This document shows, piece by piece, positions 58,232-64,000 of a stretch of 64,000 bases of DNA. Location of the stretch: contig CACYXE010000006.1 of assembly GCA_902778275.1 (NCBI GenBank), forward strand, positions 23,282 to 87,281, given 5' to 3'. The position numbers and the translations under genes were made by a program. The stretch is from Oscillospiraceae bacterium (lineage in GTDB: Bacteria; Bacillota; Clostridia; Oscillospirales; Oscillospiraceae). The notes below the pieces were generated by a model. The model saw only the letters and a program-made list of their open reading frames with translations, was not told the DNA's origin and made no database searches. The stretch's first letter is position 1; every line of letters begins with the position of its first letter.

Positions 58232-59070
58232 GCATCCGCGCGCCGGTCAACCGGATCGTGCCCTTCAGCGCAGTGGACGGCCCTGGCAACCGCACGGCGG
58301 TCTTTCTCCAGGGCTGCCCCTTCAACTGCCTGTACTGCCACAATCCGGAGACCATCCATCCCTGCGACAACTGCGGCGCCTGCCTGTCCGCCTGTCCCAC
58401 CGGGGCCATCCGGCGGGAGGGTGCGGTCGTCCGCTATGACCGGAGCCTCTGCATCATGTGCGACGCCTGTATCCGAGCCTGCCCCAAGTCCAGCTGTCCC
58501 CGTCTGCGCTGGCTCAGCGGCGAGGAGACCATGGAGGAGATCCGCAGGAACATGCCCTTTATCCGCGGCGTGACCGTCTCCGGCGGGGAGTGCACCCAGC
58601 ACCGGGATTATCTGCTGGAGCTGGCGGCGCTTGCCCATCGGGAGGGGCTGAGCCTCCTGCTGGACAGCAACGGCAGCCACGACTTTGCGCAGGACCCGGC
58701 GCTGACCGCTGCCATCGACGGCGTGATGCTGGACGTGAAGGCCTGGGACGGCGCGGAGCATCTGCGGCTCTGCGGGCAGCCCAACGACGTGGTGCTGAAA
58801 AACCTCCGTTTCCTGGCCGAGTCCGGGAAGCTGGCGGAGGTCCGCACCGTGGTGGTGCCTGAGGAAATGAACGCGGCCCAGACCGTGACGATGGTCAGCC
58901 GCAGCCTGAAAGCCCTGGGCGCCGCAGATGTGCCTTACAAGATCATCCGCTTCCGCCCCATGGGCGTGCGCCCGGCCTACAAGCATTTTCGCTCCCCCAC
59001 CGGGGCGGAGCTGGACGCGCTGGAGGCTCTGGCCCGCAGCGAGGGCATGGAGCGGATCATTCAGATCTGA
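58228..59070 (+). CDS. yjjW: YjjW-family glycyl-radical enzyme activase
   Basis: 280 residues, a radical SAM protein. C30, C34 and C37 in GCPFNCLYCHNP bind the SAM 4Fe-4S cluster. An inserted double ferredoxin domain follows (CDNCGACLSACP and CIMCDACIRACP), then VTVSGGECTQHRDYLLE and LLDSNGSHDF. It abstracts the hydrogen from the YjjI glycine to create the radical. The ATG overlaps the yjjI stop (ATGA). A much longer frame open upstream is a shadow of yjjI and was ignored. Confidence 0.93.
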   Translation: MSIRAPVNRIVPFSAVDGPGNRTAVFLQGCPFNCLYCHNPETIHPCDNCGACLSACPTGAIRREGAVVRYDRSLCIMCDACIRACPKSSCPRLRWLSGEETMEEIRRNMPFIRGVTVSGGECTQHRDYLLELAALAHREGLSLLLDSNGSHDFAQDPALTAAIDGVMLDVKAWDGAEHLRLCGQPNDVVLKNLRFLAESGKLAEVRTVVVPEEMNAAQTVTMVSRSLKALGAADVPYKIIRFRPMGVRPAYKHFRSPTGAELDALEALARSEGMERIIQI

Positions 59071-59118
59071 AATACCTTCCACGATCCCCTAACTTAACAG
59101 AAAAGAGGATGTGTTCTT

Positions 59119-60063
59119 ATGGATATCTTGACCCTTGGAGAAGTGTTGATCGACCTGACTCAGACGGAGTTGCCGCCAGACGGCATCCGCCGCTTCGCCG
59201 CCTATCCCGGCGGCGCGCCGGCCAACGTCGCCGTAGCCGCCGCGCGGCTGGGCGCGCAGACCGGCTTCATCGGCAAGGTGGGGCTGGACAGCTTCGGCAA
59301 GGATTTGAAGCAGGTGCTGCGGGACAACGGCGTGGACACCTCCGGCCTGTATCAGACCGAGGCCGCTCCCACCACGTTGGCCATCGTCAGCGTCAACCAG
59401 GGCGAGCGCAGCTTCAGCTTCTACCGCTCTCCCGGCGCGGACACACTCCTGGAAGCCCACGAAGTACTCAACGTGCTGCGGGAGCAGAAAAAGCCGGTCT
59501 TTCTGCATCTGGGCTCTCTGAGCCTGACGGCGGAGCCTGCGCGCAGCGCCAGTCTCGCCGCCCTGGAATACGCCCGGGACAACGGCATCTGCGTCAGCTA
59601 TGACCCCAACTACCGGGCCAGCCTGTGGTCCAGCGAAAAGACTGCTGTGCGCTGGATGAAGACCCCCCTGCCCTTTGCCGATATCCTCAAGGTCTCCGAT
59701 GAGGAGCTGCTCCTGCTCACGAAGCAGAGCGATCTGGATTCCGGCTGCGAAAAGCTGGCCTCCTACGGGCCCAAGCTGATCCTGGTCACCCTGGGCGCCG
59801 AGGGCGTCTATTACCGGCTGGGAGAACACAGCGGCCGGGTACCCGGCTGCAGCGTTTCCGTAATGGACACCAACGGCGCAGGCGACACCTTCCTGGGCGC
59901 TCTGCTCAGCCGTCTGGCCAAACGGTCCGGCGGTCCGCTGGCCGGGCTGGAGCCGGAGGAATTGGAGGCGCACCTGGCCTTTGCCAACCGGGCCGCCGCC
60001 CTGACTTGCAGCCGCAGCGGCGCGATCCCCGCCATGCCCACGGCGGCGGAGCTGGAAGACTGA
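59119..60063 (+). CDS. PfkB-family sugar kinase, fructokinase-like
   Basis: 314 residues. GEVLIDLTQTELPPDGIRRFAAYPGGAPANVAVAAARLG (broken here: LGEVLID and YPGGAPANVAVAAARLG) is the fructokinase-type N-terminus, and VMDTNGAGDTFLGALL is the C-terminal PfkB motif with its catalytic Asp. Fructose is the likely substrate, but 2-keto-3-deoxygluconate and other sugars are possible. It lies 48 bases after yjjW with no terminator between, so it may share the yjjI transcript. Whether it belongs to the same pathway is unknown. Confidence 0.85.
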   Translation: MDILTLGEVLIDLTQTELPPDGIRRFAAYPGGAPANVAVAAARLGAQTGFIGKVGLDSFGKDLKQVLRDNGVDTSGLYQTEAAPTTLAIVSVNQGERSFSFYRSPGADTLLEAHEVLNVLREQKKPVFLHLGSLSLTAEPARSASLAALEYARDNGICVSYDPNYRASLWSSEKTAVRWMKTPLPFADILKVSDEELLLLTKQSDLDSGCEKLASYGPKLILVTLGAEGVYYRLGEHSGRVPGCSVSVMDTNGAGDTFLGALLSRLAKRSGGPLAGLEPEELEAHLAFANRAAALTCSRSGAIPAMPTAAELED

Positions 60064-60173
60064 ACGACCGGATCAGCTGCCGGACGCTTCAAGGCCGACT
60101 CGGGCGGCTGTCAAAGCCTGCGCACGGACAGCGATGAAGCGGAAAAGCACGCTGCGCTCTTTGAGGAAAACAT

Positions 60174-60207
60174 GAATGCCCCGGCGTCATATGACGCCGG
60201 GGCATTC
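60174..60207. terminator. Bidirectional terminator between the kinase gene and xylA
   Basis: A 34-base perfect palindrome (GAATGCCCCGGCGTCAT and its complement) between convergent genes. Confidence 0.82.
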
Positions 60208-60240
60208 GTGTTGCTATTGGATTTTGGTTTCCGCAGAAGC

Positions 60241-61557
60241 TCAGCCGAACATCACGCTGTTAACGACGCTCTCCAGATACTCCTGGCGTCCGCTGCCGGG
60301 AAGCTCGGGGGCGCCCAGCTCATCCGCGTAAGCGGCCAGCTCCTCCAGCGTGGTCTCGCCGGAGCGGATCTTCGCGCCGATGCCGGTCTTGTAGCTGGCA
60401 TAGCGCTCTTCCACGAACTGGTCCACACGGCCGTCCTCGATCAGCTCAGCCGCCTTCAGCAGGCCCAGCGCGAAGGTATCCATGCCCAGGATGAACGCAT
60501 GGAACATGTCCTCCATGGTGTAGCTGGGACGGCGGTTCTTGGCGTCAAAGTTGAAGCCGCCGGTCAGGCCGCCCGCCTTCAGCACTTCATACATGCACAT
60601 GGTCGCATCGTACACGTTGAAGGGGAACTCGTCGGTGTCCCAACCCAGGAGCATGTCGCCCTGGTTGGCGTCGATGCTGCCCAGCATCCCGTTGATGGCG
60701 GAGATGCGCAGATCATGCTGGAAGGTGTGCCCGGCCAGGGTGGCGTGGTTGGACTCGATGTTCATCTTGAAATCCTTGTCCAGGCCGTACTGGCGCAGGA
60801 AGCCGATGGCGGTGGCCGCGTCGAAGTCATACTGATGCTTCATGGGCTCTTTCGGCTTGGGCTCGATGTAGAAGTCGCCGGTAAAGCCGATGGACCGGCC
60901 GTAATCAACAGCCAGACGCATGAGCGTCGCAATGTTCTCCTGCTCGAACTTCACGTCCGTGTTGAGAAGGGTCTCGTAGCCTTCGCGGCCACCCCAGAAC
61001 ACATAGCCCCGGCCGCCCAGCTTCACCGTGAGATCGATGGCCTTTTTCGCCTGGGCCGCGGCAAAGCAGAACACGTCCGCGGAATTGGAGCTGCCCGCGC
61101 CGTTCATGAAGCGGGGATTGGAGAACATGTTCGCCGTGCCCCACAGGCACTTGATATCCGTGCCCTTCATCTTCTCCAGGATGTAATCGCTGATCTCATC
61201 CAGGCGGCGGTTGGTCTCCTTGATGTCGTCGGCTTCGGGGACCAAGTCCACATCGTGGAAGCAGAAATACTTGATTCCCAGCTTCTGCATGAACTCAAAG
61301 CCGGCGTCGACCTTCGCCTTGGCGTGTTCCATGGTGCCCTTTTCCGCGCCGAAGGATTTGTCCGCGGTATCGCGCCCGAACATGTCGGTGCCGGCGGCGC
61401 CCAGATTGTGCCACCAGGCCATGGCAAAGGGCAGATGCTCGCCCATCTTCTTGCCGGCGACGATCCGGTCCGCGTCATAATACTTGAACGCCAGGGGATT
61501 TTTGCTCTTCGGCCCCTCGTAGGGGATCACGGGGATGTTCTTGAAAATTTCGCTCAT
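60241..61557 (-). CDS. xylA: Xylose isomerase
   Basis: 438 residues, the long class II form. It isomerises xylose to xylulose. Active-site segments are [11 protein letters not shown] (H101, D104), [32 protein letters not shown] (metal-binding E and the catalytic K), [18 protein letters not shown] (E and H) and [15 protein letters not shown] lies close before the ATG. It is the last gene of the permease-xylB-xylA order on the minus strand, 12 bases after xylB. Confidence 0.97.
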   Translation of the reverse strand: MSEIFKNIPVIPYEGPKSKNPLAFKYYDADRIVAGKKMGEHLPFAMAWWHNLGAAGTDMFGRDTADKSFGAEKGTMEHAKAKVDAGFEFMQKLGIKYFCFHDVDLVPEADDIKETNRRLDEISDYILEKMKGTDIKCLWGTANMFSNPRFMNGAGSSNSADVFCFAAAQAKKAIDLTVKLGGRGYVFWGGREGYETLLNTDVKFEQENIATLMRLAVDYGRSIGFTGDFYIEPKPKEPMKHQYDFDAATAIGFLRQYGLDKDFKMNIESNHATLAGHTFQHDLRISAINGMLGSIDANQGDMLLGWDTDEFPFNVYDATMCMYEVLKAGGLTGGFNFDAKNRRPSYTMEDMFHAFILGMDTFALGLLKAAELIEDGRVDQFVEERYASYKTGIGAKIRSGETTLEELAAYADELGAPELPGSGRQEYLESVVNSVMFG

Positions 61558-61569
61558 GGATGTCTCCTC

Positions 61570-63048
61570 CTATTTTTGCAATTCCCGGAACAGCCCCTTG
61601 ACCGCCGGGTAGATCTTCTGGAATTTCCGATAGGCTGCTTCATACCGCTCCGCCAGCGCAGGCTCCGGCAGGACGGTTTCCGTGGTGTGGACCAGGGCGT
61701 CGGCGCAGGCCTTCACGCTGGCATATTGGCCGCAGCCGACCATGGCCAGCATCGCCCCGCCATAGCCGGGCCCCTCCTCCGTCTGGGGGATGTCCAGCGG
61801 GAGATCCAGGACGTTGGCCATGATCTTCCGCCACAGGGGGCTCTTCGCGCCGCCGCCGCAGAGCATGGACCGCTCGATCCGGATGCCCAGACTCCTGGCT
61901 ACCTCAAAGCTGTCCCGGATGGCAAAGGCAACGCCCTCCAGGACCGCCTGCATCATATCGCTCCTGGCCGAGTCCATGCTCAGCCCGATGAAGGTGCCCC
62001 TGGCGTCCGTATCGTTGATGGGGCTGCGCTCGCCCATCAGATAAGGCAGGAAGAACACCCGGTTGCGGCCCAGCTTTTCGTCGGTGATCTCCACCTGCTC
62101 GCCTGCGTAATCCTGGGTCTTCAGGATCTCGTCGCAGAACCACTTGTTGCAGCTTGCCGCCGAAAGCATGCAGCCCATCAGGTGGTAAGTCCCGTCCGCA
62201 TGGGCAAAGGCATGGAGCGCGTTGTTGGGGTCCACGCCGAATTTCTCCGAGGAGATAAAGATGGTCCCGGAGGTGCCGAGGCTGATGTTGCACGCGCCGT
62301 CGCCCACGGTGCCCGTGCCCACAGCGGCCGCGGCATTGTCGCCCGCGCCGGCCACGACCTTGACGCCCTCCGGCAGGCCCAGCGCTTTTGCGGTCTCCGG
62401 CTTGACGGTGCCGATGACCTGAAAGCTCTCGAAGAGTTTGGGCATCTGCTTTTCGGAAACGCCGACGATCTCAAGCATCTCCCGAGACCAGCACTTGTTG
62501 GCTACGTCCAGCAGGAGCATGCCGCTGGCGTCCGAGTAATCGCAGGCGTGGACGCCGGTGAGCCTGTAGTTGATGTAATCCTTGGGCAGCATGATCTTGG
62601 AGATCCGTGCGAAGTTCTCCGGCTCATGCTTTTTCATCCACAGCAGCTTCGGCGCCGTGAAGCCCGCGAAGGCGATATTCGCCGTCAGCTGAGAGAGCTT
62701 CTCCTTGCCTATGACCTGGTTGAGCCAGTCCGTCTCCTCCTGGGTGCGTCCGTCGTTCCACAAGATCGCAGGACGGATCACCGCGTCGTTTTCGTCCAGG
62801 GCCACCAGACCGTGCATCTGCCCGCCCACGCCGATCCCGGCGACCAGCGAGGCGTCACAGCCGTCCAGCAGCTCTCGGAAGCACTGGCCGACCGCGTCCC
62901 ACCAGTCCGTGGGGTTCTGCTCCGACCAGCCGGGCTGCGGGAAGAACAGCGGGTATTCCGCCGACGCGGAATTCCGGATCTTTCCCGTCTCGTCCACCAG
63001 CAGCAGCTTCACTGCCGAGGTGCCTACATCGATTCCGATAAAGTACAA
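61570..63048 (-). CDS. xylB: Xylulokinase
   Basis: 492 residues of the FGGY kinase family. It phosphorylates xylulose to xylulose 5-phosphate. Landmarks are YFIGIDVGTSAVKLLLVDE (core DVGTSAVK) with the N-terminal phosphate loop, GGQMHGLVALD, the catalytic aspartate in ILWNDGRTQEE, NISLGTSGTIF, and GGGAKSPLWRKIMANVLDLP (core GGGAKSP) near the C-terminus. It lies between the permease and xylA in one operon. The start follows the sequence AGGGAGTG, an adequate ribosome site. Confidence 0.96.
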   Translation of the reverse strand: MYFIGIDVGTSAVKLLLVDETGKIRNSASAEYPLFFPQPGWSEQNPTDWWDAVGQCFRELLDGCDASLVAGIGVGGQMHGLVALDENDAVIRPAILWNDGRTQEETDWLNQVIGKEKLSQLTANIAFAGFTAPKLLWMKKHEPENFARISKIMLPKDYINYRLTGVHACDYSDASGMLLLDVANKCWSREMLEIVGVSEKQMPKLFESFQVIGTVKPETAKALGLPEGVKVVAGAGDNAAAAVGTGTVGDGACNISLGTSGTIFISSEKFGVDPNNALHAFAHADGTYHLMGCMLSAASCNKWFCDEILKTQDYAGEQVEITDEKLGRNRVFFLPYLMGERSPINDTDARGTFIGLSMDSARSDMMQAVLEGVAFAIRDSFEVARSLGIRIERSMLCGGGAKSPLWRKIMANVLDLPLDIPQTEEGPGYGGAMLAMVGCGQYASVKACADALVHTTETVLPEPALAERYEAAYRKFQKIYPAVKGLFRELQK

Positions 63049-63081
63049 TCGAACACTCCCTTTCGTCTTAATTCAAGCGGT

Positions 63082-63108
63082 CCCGCGCCCCCTCGAAGGA
63101 AGCGCGGG
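63082..63108 (-). terminator. Intercistronic hairpin between the ABC permease gene and xylB
   Basis: 7-bp GC arms CCCGCGC and GCGCGGG (63082-63088 and 63102-63108) without a T tract; likely a processing or attenuation element. Confidence 0.5.
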
Positions 63109-63139
63109 TCTGGTATCTCATACGCGTGCGCGGCGGGCC

Positions 63140-63973
63140 TCAGCCCTTGATCGCGCCAGCGATAAAGCTCTCCTGGATCCTCTTGCTCAGGAATATGTAG
63201 ATGAACAGGGTCGGGAAGGTGGCCAGCACCAGCGCCGCGCCGATGGGGCCCCAATCCGTTGTATACTGGCCGGACAGGGCCTGCACGCCCACCGGCAGAG
63301 TCTTCAGCGCCGTCTTGCTGATGAAGATGTTGGCAAACATCAGCTCGTTCCAGCACTGCAGGAAGGTGTAGATGCCTACCGTGGCCACGGCCGGCTTCAT
63401 CAGCGGCACGATGATCCGGAAGAAGATGCCCCAGATACTGCAGCCGTCGATACAGGCGGATTCGTCCAACTCCCTGGGGATCTCGTTCATAAAGCCTGTG
63501 CAGACCAGAATAGCCATGGACAGGGAGAAAGCGGAATAGGGGATGATCAGCGCCCAGTAGGTGTTGAGCATATGCAGCCTGGACAGCGTCACGTACACAG
63601 GCACGATGGAGGCGTGGATGGGGATGGTCAGGCCCAGCATGAAGAACTTGTTGAGCGTTCTTCTCCGCTTCCAGACCAGCCGCGTCAGGGCAAAGGTGCC
63701 CATCAGGGCAACGGCCAAGGTGATCAGAATGGTCGCCACAGCCACAATGGTGCTGTTGAGGAAGTATTTGGCCATGTGGCCGGTGTTCAATGCCTGGGTG
63801 TAGTTGGACCACAGCCAGTGTCTGGGCAGGCCCACCACGTTGGAGCCGAAGATCTCCTCATTGTTCTTCAGGGAGAAGGTGAACATCCAGTAAACCGGGA
63901 AAAGATTGACCAGCATCCAGAGGAACAGACCGATGTACATCAAAACTTCTCTCGTTTTGCTCGTGTTTCTCAT
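63140..63973 (-). CDS. Sugar ABC transporter permease, MalG type, of the xylose locus
   Basis: 277 residues, six predicted helices, EAA loop IPRELDESACIDGCSIWGIFFRIIVPLM (core ELDESACIDGC), and the family tail QESFIAGAIKG. It would form the pore with a MalF-type permease presumably encoded just beyond the right edge. Its place before xylB and xylA suggests xylose or xylo-oligosaccharides as cargo. No ATPase is visible; the MsmK-type protein at 14055 could serve. The 27 bases to the window edge probably hold the end of the upstream permease gene, but its frame cannot be fixed. Confidence 0.9.
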   Translation of the reverse strand: MRNTSKTREVLMYIGLFLWMLVNLFPVYWMFTFSLKNNEEIFGSNVVGLPRHWLWSNYTQALNTGHMAKYFLNSTIVAVATILITLAVALMGTFALTRLVWKRRRTLNKFFMLGLTIPIHASIVPVYVTLSRLHMLNTYWALIIPYSAFSLSMAILVCTGFMNEIPRELDESACIDGCSIWGIFFRIIVPLMKPAVATVGIYTFLQCWNELMFANIFISKTALKTLPVGVQALSGQYTTDWGPIGAALVLATFPTLFIYIFLSKRIQESFIAGAIKG

Positions 63974-64000
63974 GCCGTCATTCCGCCCCCTCTCTGAAGA

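Noticed and set aside
60172-63150. 992-codon open frame on the plus strand
   Set aside because: It lies antisense over xylA and xylB, which are certain. High GC at third codon positions opens the opposite frame, and the translation is low in sense and rich in His, Gln and Ala.

Overview
The window looks like the chromosome of a high-GC, anaerobic, low-oxygen-lifestyle Firmicute, most likely a gut member of the Clostridia (Oscillospiraceae/Ruminococcaceae type). The indications are strong AGGAGG ribosome sites, near-consensus sigma-A promoters, lipoprotein-rich ABC sugar uptake, an oxygen-sensitive glycyl-radical enzyme with its activase, an EFR1-type ferredoxin and many Firmicutes-specific families. 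No phage, IS element, CRISPR array or rRNA was seen. The only complete tRNA is tRNA-Arg(ACG). The taxonomic call is inference from gene content.

Region 1 (1-5.4 kb): a truncated lamin-tail lipoprotein, a DUF2461 protein, a small helical protein, and an operon of type I asparaginase and two FAD oxidoreductases. Region 2 (5.4-19 kb) is a maltose/alpha-glucan locus. It holds a GH13 alpha-glucosidase divergent from a binding-protein/permease/permease ABC operon, a DUF624 membrane protein, an unusual ParB-like/BMP fusion protein, an MsmK-type ATPase coupled to an AraC regulator, and a pgmB-GH65 phosphorylase operon. Together these would import malto-oligosaccharides and split them by hydrolysis and phosphorolysis.

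Region 3 (19-34.2 kb) is mixed: a LysE exporter, a CobT/NorD-like VWA protein, an operon of UvrA paralog, M28 peptidase and DUF2974 lipase-like protein, a secreted two-repeat protein, a three-gene set of Cys-rich membrane protein, PflA-like radical SAM protein and membrane protein, a degenerate E2-type acyltransferase, EFR1 ferredoxin, GNATs and a TSUP transporter. Region 4 (34.2-37.5 kb) is a mosaic. proB-proA sit between several partial copies of the 3' end of the tRNA-Arg gene and a dispersed hairpin repeat, which suggests insertion or rearrangement at a tRNA.

Region 5 (37.5-54 kb): ymdB-yhaO-yhaN, a ribokinase, cysE with what looks like a cysteine-codon leader peptide and an SD-sequestering hairpin, three tandem paralogous leucine-rich-repeat surface proteins, and a nucleotide/cofactor run pyrG-nadE-purA-guaA. 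Region 6 (54-64 kb): an MBL hydrolase, a membrane-anchored metallophosphoesterase, yjjI-yjjW (uncharacterised glycyl-radical enzyme plus activase) followed by a fructokinase-like kinase, and a xylose operon (ABC permease, xylB, xylA) running off the right edge.

The observations most worth following up are the cysE leader, the ParB-BMP fusion, the tRNA-Arg fragment mosaic around proBA, the Cys-rich/radical-SAM pair and the LRR triplet.
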